Assembly (NCBI GenBank): GCA_019693395.1
Contig: JAAMXP010001479.1
Span: 1 to 10,755 of the forward strand
Direction: 5' to 3'
DNA from: Ettlia oleoabundans
Lineage: Eukaryota > Chlorophyta > Chlorophyceae > Chlamydomonadales
Length of the DNA stretch: 10,755 bases
Below are positions 1 to 9,887 of the stretch, piece by piece. The notes under the pieces were generated by a model, which did no database searches, was not told where the DNA came from, and saw nothing but the letters and a program-made list of their open reading frames with translations. Within the stretch, counting starts at the first letter, position 1. Every line of letters begins with the position of its first letter. Position numbers and translations under genes: made by a program.

Positions 1-2417
<2,417 letters not shown>

Positions 2418-2633
2418 TGCACCTGCCGTGGACGCAGCACGCTATTTTGTATTTGGAGGAACCAGGTCGAATGAGCCAAAGGTGGGCCCGCTAAAGGACA
2501 AAGCGGTTCCCGCCTTTGCGCCTTGGCCAGGCTTCCGTTACATTCCTTGAAAAATAATGCATGTGTGACCTGATTATTGACTCAACCTGGCCAGTTGCGA
2601 ATGGCTTGGGTTGGTTTATAGCAGCAAGTTTGA

Positions 2634-2638
2634 TGTAA
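2634..2638 (+). promoter_or_regulatory. Putative poly(A) signal TGTAA of the MAPK gene
   Basis: TGTAA, the usual chlorophyte nuclear polyadenylation signal, lies 217 bases after the kinase stop on the same strand. The motif is short and could occur by chance. The rest of 2418-2790 holds the 3' UTR and the upstream region of the next gene, with no other open frame I can support. Confidence 0.5.
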
Positions 2639-2760
2639 GAGTGCACCGCACCGCTGGCCACCGGTTATGCGCCGGCGCCGCCATGTGGCGCCAACAACCA
2701 GCACTCACCCTCTTGTCAAGGGATTTTCCGGAAGTGCTTTCACCGCTTGACACATAGTTG

Positions 2761-2770
2761 TTCACGTGAA
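2761..2770. promoter_or_regulatory. Perfect palindrome TTCACGTGAA containing a G-box core
   Basis: A 10-base perfect inverted repeat centred on CACGTG, the core bound by plant-lineage bZIP and bHLH factors. It ends 20 bases before the likely ATG of the F-box/LRR gene. Position and symmetry suggest an old promoter element; function is inferred only. Confidence 0.35.
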
Positions 2771-2790
2771 GGGAGGTATAGACGGGCAGG

Positions 2791-4323
2791 ATGCGTCACA
2801 GCTATGCCCACTGGCAGAGCATGATGAGTAGGCCGAACGACGCCCAGACTGAGGTGCTGAATTGTACAGACCTGCTCTCTCGAGTGCTGCTGCCTTCCGG
2901 AAAAGGGCGCATGGAGGAATTCAGGCCCAGACAGCGCTGCTGTTCGCAGTCAGCAGGCAGTGGAAAAACGCACTTTAGTCGCTGGACGACTTGTGGAGCA
3001 GATTGGATTGGGCGTCTGTGACACGGTGAGAACTGCCACGCCTCAATATCCCGCCAGGTCCGCCAAAGAAGCTGCCTCCGATCCCCTCCACCCCACCGCC
3101 TACCTGGTTTGTGGCCGAGCTGCAGGGTTGCACGCCGGTCTGATGCGGCCCTGCCAGCTTTGTGCCTCAGCATACAGAGATGGTGGGGCACCAAGCTGAC
3201 AGGCAAGTCTGCAATGGAGGCTCCTGCTGCAGAGGCTACTTTGCTGCTGATGCTGCAATGAGCCACCGCCGCCAACTATGCCAGCCCTGCATGGCTGCCT
3301 TTGGACATAGGCTGGTGTTCATGACGATATGTCGGGATCATGTGCCACATTTGTTCGGTTTGCTCCCTGCCATGCAGAATTTGACGCAGGAAGCGGTTGC
3401 CCCATTGCACGAGAACTCTTGACCGACGGGGTGTTGGCGCTGATTGCGCGTCACTCCCCGCGCTTGCAGGTGGTAAGGTGCGTTGTTCGGGTATCCAACT
3501 ACCAGCTCGTGGTATACCTGGCAAATGTCACTTGTGATCTGCTGCAAATGCTACTTGCTGAAATTGCTACAAGCAGTCCTGCACTGTCTACTTGCTAAAC
3601 CTGCTAGCAGCCTGCATGTTACAATCATGCAGGCTGTATGGCTGCCTGCATATCACCGATTGGGGGCTGAAGCAGTTGGCAGCGGAGAAACCGCCGCTGC
3701 ACACTGGAGTGGTGTCTGAGTGGGTCTGGAGTGGTGTGGCGACGGCGTGTACCTGGACGGTCTGCGCGCAGTCATCAATGCGTGCCCGCTCCTGGAATTC
3801 TTCTCAGTCAGCAGCCAGGACTCGTGCGGCGTGGGCTCCGTCAACGGCCAGTTTGTGCTGGAGTTGGTGGCCTGTTGCGCTTGCATGAGAATGTTGGAGC
3901 TCAGCGACACTGGAGTTAGCGAGGCTGGCCTGGCTTCTATTGCAGCCCAATATGGGCCACAGCTGCACAGCCTCCATCTTGACTACACACGGTGTTGGGC
4001 ACAATGGGGAATCCTGGCCATTGCCCGGCATTGCAAGATGTTACTGTTACAGTTTCTGCTGCCTGCAGCAATCTTATTGACAATGCGCTGTCATTGCTGG
4101 GCAGGGTTGTCCTGAACTGGCGTTTGTATGCGTGGACAGGTGCAAACAGATCACCCTGGACGGCATCATGCGCCTGTTGAATCGGGGACCAGCATTGCAG
4201 TATGTTGAGATGGCCGGCGTGTTTGCACATTCGACATCTGAGCAGCGATCCGCTTTTAGCGCTTGGGTGGAGCGGAGGGGCATGCATTATGATGCCCGCA
4301 GCGGCCTTCTGACTGCACCTTAG
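2791..4323 (+). pseudogene. Degraded F-box / leucine-rich-repeat (AMN1/FBXL-like) gene
   Basis: Intact homologues are substrate-recognition subunits of SCF ubiquitin ligases. From ATG 2791, an F-box first helix (TDLLSRVLLP, 2866-2895) is in one frame. The end of the F-box (ALLFAVSRQWKNAL, then SLDDLWSRLDW) is in another, with an in-frame TAG at 2976-2978. Cys-containing LRRs follow: LQGCTPV/SDAALPAL near 3120-3160; LLTDGVLALIARHSPRLQVV (3416-3475); an intron 3478-3632 that splits an Arg codon; LYGCLHITDWGLKQLA (3634-3681); CGDGVYLDGLRAVINACPLL (3735-3794); LAIARHC; ALQDVTVTV; NLIDNALSLLGR; and GCPELAFVCVDRCKQITLDG (4105-4164) to a TAG at 4321-4323. Frames change at about 2899-2930, 3138-3141, 3706-3731, 4020-4034 and 4103-4106. 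Another possible intron starts at 3026 (gtgaga), but its acceptor is unresolved, and 3160-3370 is unassigned. The intron shows this is not a processed copy. Local assembly error is the main alternative. Confidence 0.65.
3478..3632 (+). other. Intron of the F-box/LRR gene
   Basis: A 155-base intron with donor gtgcgt and acceptor atgcag. It joins RLQVV to LYGCLHITD and rebuilds an Arg codon (AG|G). The join restores the expected spacing of a Cys-containing LRR, which supports both the intron and the LRR call. Confidence 0.65.
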
Positions 4324-5030
4324 CCAGCCTGATGCTTGTTCTTGGCATGGCATTCTGCATATTTTCACATAAAGTGGCACATGAGTGTTTTCAAACTTCC
4401 ATATGCTCCTCATCAATGACAGCTCGTTGATTTGGGTGCATCGCCCAACCTCATTGTTTTTGCAGCACAAGTTTTGATGCTCACATAAGTCCAATGCCCC
4501 ATGTTCCAGGCATTTGATGTCATAGTTGTCGTGTTGTATCCACCCTCCATCCACTTTGAGAGCATTTTGCCCACGCATAGCATTGAATGCTGCGTCGGAT
4601 GAGGCAGTGTACATGTCTGTTGTTGTTTCCGTTTGATTGATTTCGCTTTGGGCGTTCTCCCATTTGCGTACATGAGGACTTCACAGTAGCGAATCGAGCT
4701 GAAAATTGAAACAAGGGTTGCTGCTGACTGTTGTGCCGCTGTGCCGCTTCACTTGCGGCGTGTGCCGCCTCGCTGCTCAGTGACCAACTTTCCCACGCTG
4801 GGCTGGGCATCGTTTGCGAACATTCTGCGAGAGACAGCCGCATCTGTTGAAAAAAAAGAAAGAAGCCCGTCGCTTGTGTCTGACTGGGGCCTGCTGACAG
4901 CTGTCCCATGCGCCGCACCTCAGAGGAAAGCACGACAGCTGTCGCCCCGGTCTCACCTGTCTGTCCTCCCCTTTTCCCGCTTTCAGTCAATATCTTCGCA
5001 ATCCCTACATATTTCTCGCCCAGCAAGACG
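4324..5030. other. Intergenic region before the secreted-protein gene
   Basis: About 700 bases with no supported gene. Reverse-strand open frames cross it but match nothing I recognise. The last 80 bases are pyrimidine-rich (cctgtctgtcctcccc) and end in a tttcag/tatttctc stretch before the ATG at 5031. This would suit a 5' UTR, possibly with a small 5' UTR intron ending at the cag near 4986. The promoter of the secreted-protein gene should lie here, but no clear TATA box is seen. I found no TGTAA on the + strand after the F-box/LRR stop. Confidence 0.5.
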
Positions 5031-6596
5031 ATGATCCGGGCCCAGCATCTCGCACTGGCCTTGGCCTGCCTGCTGGCAGCTGCACCAGCTGCTCTGGCCC
5101 GCGAGCTGCGCCAGACCACAGTTGCCAGCGCCACCGCCTCTGCTTCAGCCTGGGGCAGCACCAACGCACACGCCAGTGCGAGTGCCAGTGCCACCACAAG
5201 TGCCACCGCCAATGCCAATGCAGGTTGACCTCACCTGCCTGGTGTGCTGCTCTATTGACCGTGGTGCCAGTAGCTTCCTACCGGCACAGCACCCTTGCTC
5301 TCTTGCCCACTTGTTACCTGTCTGCCCTGCATGCAGCCGCGATAGCTGAGAGCACACAAGCACCACCATCGATGGCGCAGTCTTTTGCTGCTGCAGAGGC
5401 TGTCACCGAGTCATCTTCCCAAAGCCCGGCCCAGCCGACCTGCGCCGACGATGATGTGCCGCCCACAAGGGAGTTCAGCTGTTCCCAGCAGCAGGCGTGG
5501 GGAAAGTGTGAGTGGGGCGCGATTCGGGCTGGATCCAGGCAGCACCTTTTGTACGCATTCTTCCAATGCCTGACTCGTTCAGTGCTGGCTGCTTGCTGGT
5601 TATGCTACTTAAACTGCAGCTTCACGCTTAAATGCTGCAGGTGAGATGTGTTGGCTTGTGCGCAAGGGCTACTGCCGCTACACCTGCGGGTATTGCGGCG
5701 TGGACCTAGCAACTGCTGCCTGTGCAGAGGACCCGGATGCATCCAGCCATGCGGCCACGGATGCCAACCCAGGTGGGTGCTTGGGTTGTGTTGTGTTTGG
5801 GAAGCGATGTAGAATGAGACTGATGTGTGCCAGGGGCAACTGTAGCAGAACTCCGATGCTGCAACTGGGTGTTCCTGTTTGTGGGTGCTGGTTGATTGAA
5901 CCAGGTATTTCCTGGCGGCTGGTATCTTACCCACAGCTGCATGTCACTGCTGCTCACGATTACACCTGCAGCACCCATCGATGGCACTAATGGCACAGGC
6001 ACGGCAACCTCCACCACAGCAACAACTGAGGTAGCACCCACAACCACCACCACTGTCCCCACTGCCAGCACCCCCGCCTCAGCTGCAGCAAGCGTGGACA
6101 GCAGCGCCAGCGCCAACGCGCAGGCTATCACCACCGCCGATGCCAACGAGGTGCGCTGCCCAGAATGCAGACACGTCTGGCCCATGCATCAGCAAAAGGG
6201 GCATGTCGTGATGCATGCCCTCTGGGTTCCTGCTGTTGTTCCTGCCTCCCACGTTGCGTCACGCCTGGCATTTTGAGAACATCACCGGTGGCATTCGCGG
6301 GTCACTGCTGCCATGGCATGCCTTATGTACAGGTCTACAACGCCACCGACTGTGCCCAGCTTGAGCTGGAGGCGGCGGACGATGAGAGCAGCGCCGAGGC
6401 GTTTGCAGAGAACTGTGGCATTGCCGCCAGCCTGGCCACCAATGGAGGCGTTGCGCTGTCGCACTCCGATGGTGGAATCGCCGCCAGCACCGCTGATGGC
6501 GCCGCTACGGCTGTGTCTGCCACCCGCCCTGGCTCTGCTTCTGCTGTTGCTGTCGCAGGGCCTGGGGGCAAAGCCGTCAGCATGGCGCAGAACTGA
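5031..6596 (+). CDS. Secreted Ala/Ser/Thr-rich protein with one ShK-like cysteine module
   Basis: Five exons (5031-5223, 5337-5507, 5641-5772, 5972-6150, 6333-6596) join in one frame to 312 residues. Residues 1-23 are a clear signal peptide (MIRAQ, a hydrophobic Leu/Ala core, then AALA), with likely cleavage before RELRQ. An Ala/Ser/Thr/Asn-rich linker follows. The cysteine module is CADDDVPPTREFSC, then QQQAWGKC, then, in the next exon, GYCRYTCGYC. This C-x-PP-C-QQ-WGKC-C-TCG-C layout matches ShK-like modules that I recall from green-algal extracellular proteins. A Thr/Ser/Pro-rich linker (TTTTTVPTASTP) follows. The C-terminal part has two more Cys (ATDCAQ, AENCG) and ends Gly/Ala/Ser-rich. 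NGT and NAT are possible N-glycosylation sites. It is likely a wall or matrix protein; no enzyme domain is visible. Starting at 5031 puts the signal peptide at the N-terminus, although the frame extends upstream to an ATG at 4908. Confidence 0.8.
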
Positions 6597-6829
6597 AAAA
6601 CCCTTGTTCACTCCCCAATAGCGCTTGTTAGCCTAGCTACCACACTGGCTCCGTCATAGACTGGTCACAATGTACACGTTCAGGATATACAAATGTGTGT
6701 GTGTGCAGAGCGAGGTGCGCAGAGAGAATAAAGAAAGCGGGGTTGCATAGCTTCTCATCGTTTCCTATCCAAGGTTATACGCTAGTTGAGGAGGAAGACA
6801 TTTTTCTGGTGCCATTTATCAGTACGATC
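6597..6829. other. Spacer with a short (TG)n tract and an AATAAA
   Basis: The 233 bases between the secreted-protein stop and the next ATG hold a (TG)n run near 6693-6704 and AATAAA at 6727-6732. No TGTAA is seen after the stop, so the poly(A) site of the upstream gene is unclear. The frame of the next gene is open upstream through this region to 6695, which leaves a longer N-terminus possible but not supported. Confidence 0.4.
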
Positions 6830-7283
6830 ATGGTGGCCCCCGTGGTAAAAAAGGCAGCGGCCGCAGCAGCTTCAGCTGCTGCTAGCCTTGCTTGGAAAAG
6901 ACTCACTTGGCAGGTGCGCAGTGAATCGTTTTCAGAAGGATGTCGGGTCACCTTGGTGTTGTTGCTTGGCGGCGTTAGTGCACCTACCGGGATGCTGCCC
7001 ACCCGACATACACCGGTTGTTCCCTGCCCGGCAGGCACGTGCAGCTTTGATGGGCGGTTCCTTTGTGCTGGGGACTGCCCGCAAGCTGAATAGCATCAGG
7101 AATCGCCTGACCGGCAAGGGCGGTGATGGCAGCAAGAAGAGCCGGCACGGTATCCACACATTAACAGCAGCAGCGGAAGTCAAGCACCATGCAGCAGCCC
7201 TGGGCATGTCGCCCGCGGCGGCACTTTTGGTCTGGGAGCATGCTGCAAACTCCCTCGGGCCCACGCTGCCTAGCAGGCATTGA
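6830..7283 (+). CDS. Small two-exon protein of unknown function
   Basis: Exon 1 (6830-6913) and exon 2 (7035-7283) join in phase 0 to about 110 residues. The intron has donor gtgcgc and acceptor ggcag and is 121 bases. The N-terminus is MVAPVVKK followed by an Ala/Ser-rich helix-prone stretch and AWKRLTWQ. Exon 2 starts ARAALMGGSFVLGTARKLNS, is basic in the middle (TGKGGDGSKKSRHG), and ends in an Ala-rich segment (KHHAAALGMSPAAALLVWEH). The basic, Ala-rich N-terminus would suit an organelle-targeted or membrane-peripheral protein, but that is a guess. I recognise no family. Support comes from the clean splice, the coding-like exon 2 and a TGTAA 44 bases after the stop. Without splicing, the first frame would end at 7093 in a low-quality peptide. 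Confidence 0.5.
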
Positions 7284-7326
7284 GCTGTCTCGGTAGTTGT
7301 ATGAATGTGCGTTAAGAGTGAGTTTG

Positions 7327-7331
7327 TGTAA
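7327..7331 (+). promoter_or_regulatory. Putative poly(A) signal TGTAA of the small two-exon gene
   Basis: TGTAA lies 44 bases downstream of the stop at 7281-7283 on the same strand, a normal position for the chlorophyte nuclear signal. It sits in the 175-base gap between two convergent genes. Confidence 0.5.
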
Positions 7332-7427
7332 CATTGATTGTGCCGTGATACTGCCTTGTATTCTGGCCAGTTCAAGCCCCTGTCTTGCGCAATGGGCGTA
7401 TCTCACAAATTGCAGCTTGCGCCAAAT

Positions 7428-7432
7428 TTACA
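7428..7432 (-). promoter_or_regulatory. Putative poly(A) signal TGTAA of the deubiquitinase gene
   Basis: TTACA on the + strand is TGTAA on the minus strand, 27 bases beyond the deubiquitinase stop (7461-7459). It is the only such motif on that strand in the convergent gap, so the 3' UTR would be short. Confidence 0.45.
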
Positions 7433-7458
7433 GGCTGCGCACAGATTGCTCCAGCCAG

Positions 7459-9528
7459 TCAGCGCTCGTACAGCAGCAGGGAGGCCTCTGCACTCAGCAC
7501 CTCCTGCACCGATGCCGGCCGCACAGCTTCATCAGAAGCGCTCACCCACTGGCCATCCTGGCTACCATCCCTACCATTCCTGCCGCCGCTGCTGCCACCG
7601 CTGCAACCACTGCTGCATGTGGTATCCAGGCGGCGGAAAACTGTGTAATGCCCGGCGGCGGCCAGGCCTCCCACGTGCACCACAACCGCCCGCAGCTGGT
7701 AGAGCGGTAGGGTTGGTAGCTGCGTGCCTTCAGTTCCCCGTGCACTTGCCCAGCCATGGCCCACCAACGGGACCAGATGTTGCGGTAGCGGCAGCTGTAG
7801 CGGGAAGGCAACGTGCCCAGTGACCTTGACGTGATGTCCATGCGCAGACCAGAAGCCACGGCGCAGCTGCAGGCACAGCACACGGGGGAGCTGTGCCGCA
7901 ACGGTGCGCTTGGCAGCAAGGCAGGGGATGGGATGCCAGTGGAGCCCTGCGGAACAGACAACAGATCAGGGTGGGTAACATCATGATAAAGACTGCTGGC
8001 AAGAATTATACTGCGATAAGACAGCCCCGGTTGGTTGTTATGAAGCGAAGTTTTCTCATAGAGCACTCACGCCACCCACCCGACCAGCCATGGAGTCCAC
8101 CACACATGCGCACCTGCGGCTGCCAGCATGTCGGCATATACCTCACTTTCCGCTATCTGGCACCCGTTGGTAAGCGCACTATGTAGTTTTTGCAGCTGGA
8201 GTGGTAGCGACGATGCCGCACTTCTTGCTGGGGGCGAATCCCTGGCTGCCTCTTGCCCTTGCTGGGACTCGTCAGCAGAATAGCCCGCAGCCTGCTGCTG
8301 GTCTGCCCCTGCTGCCGTTATGTCTGCTGCTGCTGCTCCTTCTGCCGCTGCTGTTGTCCCTGATATACCTGCCTGGAGGCTGGCTATTAGTGAGCAGCGC
8401 GTGCAGTGCCAGCTTTGCACTGCTTCATAGCCGTAAAAATTGGCCAGGCAGCCATGCAGGCTGGCGTCAGCCGCAGCAGGCACGTTGCCGAGGAGGGTGG
8501 CGGTGGGTGCGACGGCTACACCCAGTGGCAACACCCAGAAGGGGCTCAGCTGCACCAAGGAGCGGTGACGGCAGACCAGGCACTGCAGCTCATGTGCATT
8601 GATGCCTCGGAGCGGCAACCAAGCATGCCGCCGCCAGGCATGTAGCACAGGGTCTGGCGACAAATGGCTGGCAAGAGGGGGCCCTCTATGCTGTGATGCT
8701 GCTTGCTCCATGCAACTCCTGCTGCGAGGGTTTTTGGATGCCTGGCCTCTGTTCTTACATGAGCTGGCAGAGCTGCCTCCATCGCCACAGCTACAGGTGC
8801 CATCGCTGCCTTGCATAGCAGCAGGACTACAGGCATGGCCGCTGGTGGTGCAGGATGTGCTGCTGTGGCAGCTTGCGATCGCCGCAGGGCTGCAGCCTGC
8901 GGCTGGAAATCTCACTCCTTCCATTGTATCACCTTCCTTGCTGGGTTTCCCTATCACGGCTGCCCAGGAGGCTGCTGCTGCCTGCCTCTGCTGCTCCGTG
9001 CGCGACAGCAACGCGGCCCGCAGCTCTTGGGCGGTCAGCTCCAGCAGGAGCTCTACAGCCTCCGCAGCATCATGCTCCTCTCCAGCCTTAAGCATGCCAT
9101 CAGGCAGTCTTGAGAGCAGCGTGTGCAGCAAGGCACGGGGCGCCACGCAGCAGATGGCAGGTTTGGTGGGCTGTGGTTGGAGCGCGGTGAGGCACTGCAG
9201 CAGCGCCGGCGCCAGGGCAAGAGACCGGGGGTCGCTCGCTGGCAGCACTCTAATTGACTCTTCTAGAAGTTCCAACAGCGATCGACAGCTCGCAAGGGCC
9301 TGCAATCAGACGCAAGAGCTTGAGCGTGCAACCACGAAAGTGCGCTTGCTTACAAGTGCACAGCTCTGCAAAGGCACACCACTGCAGTGCATTGAAAATT
9401 GGTATCCTTGACATTACCTGCAGCCCTGAACTGAGGAAACACGTGTTCCCCAAGTTCACGAGGCCGGCCACGCTCAAGACACGGCCCTCCTCTCCCATCC
9501 TGTTGCGATAGACCCTTGGTATGCACAT
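7459..9528 (-). CDS. Ubiquitin-specific protease, USP30/UBP27-like
   Basis: Cysteine protease that removes ubiquitin from proteins; animal USP30 and plant UBP27 act at mitochondria. Three exons on the minus strand (9528-9418, 9299-8114, 7946-7459) join to 594 residues, with introns of 118 and 167 bases. The Cys box is GLVNLGNTCFLSSGLQ (catalytic Cys30) and continues ALASC after the intron. The fingers region has CxxC pairs (LQCLVCRHR, SWHCTRC). LPRVLCLQLRR and VKVTGHVAFPL lead to the His box YQLRAVVVHVGG...AAGHYTVFRR (His about 532). The end has QWVSASDEAVR...SVQEVLSAEASLLLYER, where Ser (about 570) precedes Asp, as in the USP30 group. An Ala/Gly/Ser-rich, Gln-rich insert separates the fingers from the palm. 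Only 29 residues precede Cys30, so the N-terminal membrane anchor of USP30/UBP27 is not visible. A TGA two codons upstream of the first Met closes the frame, but a splice acceptor (caacag before GATGGGAG) could admit an upstream exon. Confidence 0.9.
7947..8113 (-). other. Intron 2 of the deubiquitinase gene
   Basis: A 167-base intron on the minus strand, donor gtgcgc and acceptor ttccgcag. It splits a Gly codon (G|GG) and joins ESEVYADMLAAA to LHWHPIPCLAAKR. An alternative donor gtatat at ESE would break the frame, so the later donor is preferred. Confidence 0.75.
9300..9417 (-). other. Intron 1 of the deubiquitinase gene
   Basis: A 118-base intron read on the minus strand, donor gtaatg after GLQ and acceptor attgcag before ALASC, phase 0. 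It cuts directly behind the Cys box. The join gives the expected SGLQALASC order. Confidence 0.85.
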
Positions 9529-9887
9529 ACATCAGCGGGGCGGCAAATTTTATGAGTTTTGCGATCGCTAGCTGACTAGACTACAGGTGGTGGAGAGCGA
9601 CCGCTCTGCACTGGCGGCCATGCGGGCCAGCGGCAGCCGGCTGCCGCAGGCACCCTGAGTCCCAGGGATGAGTCCACAATTTGGCAGGTGCATTACAAGT
9701 GAATCTGCTCATTGTCAGGTTCCAGCCATTACAGGCCAGAGAAGAGCTCCATCGACCGTTTTCGTTGGACAAGCGGAGTCGCCCACGGGTGCTGAGTTGG
9801 CAGATGCCTGCAGGCGCGCTGAAATGCTGTTCGGCAAAGCCTTGGACGGGTGTAACCCTCTCATACCGCTGCGGGATATAAAGGGCA
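9529..9887. promoter_or_regulatory. Shared spacer between divergent deubiquitinase and DGAT2-like genes
   Basis: The two start codons face away from each other across 359 bases, so both promoters and 5' UTRs must fit here unless one gene has an upstream exon. An ATATAAA at 9876-9882 is only five bases from the DGAT2-like ATG, too close to be its TATA box for that start. The segment 9587-9658 looks like a terminal coding exon. No other element is recognised. Confidence 0.5.
9587..9658 (+). other. Orphan coding-like fragment with an acceptor and a stop
   Basis: After the acceptor-like gactacag, 23 codons (VVESDRSALAAM, then RASGSRLPQAP) run to a TGA at 9656-9658. Upstream in the same frame, from ATG 9521, MHIHQRGGKFYEFCDR is followed by a TAG at 9569-9571. 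The composition resembles a last exon, but no upstream exon of a + strand gene is identified because the deubiquitinase occupies that DNA on the other strand. It could be a gene remnant, or chance. Confidence 0.2.

Noticed and set aside
2674..2692. GGCGCC...GGCGCC inverted repeat as a terminator hairpin
   Set aside because: Only a 6-base stem in GC-rich DNA beyond the presumed poly(A) signal, and hairpin terminators are not expected in nuclear genes.
3975..4013. Possible pair of compensating indels at TRCWAQWG versus TRCVGHNG
   Set aside because: The alternative reading fits the LRR pattern slightly better, but the observed frame is open, so there is no need to assume further lesions.
3937..4614. 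225-codon minus-strand open frame
   Set aside because: Half is antisense to the F-box/LRR gene and the rest is intergenic; no domain, signal or splice pattern supports it.
4908..5030. N-terminal extension of the secreted protein from ATG 4908
   Set aside because: It would bury the signal peptide 41 residues inside the protein; the ATG at 5031 gives a standard N-terminal signal.
4520..5218. 232-codon minus-strand open frame with a hydrophobic Ala/Leu/Val start
   Set aside because: Its hydrophobic start is the reverse complement of the Ala/Ser-rich signal-peptide exon on the + strand, and the rest matches nothing recognisable.
9876..9882. ATATAAA as a TATA box for the DGAT2-like gene
   Set aside because: It is five bases from the only usable ATG, so transcription started from it would begin downstream of that ATG.
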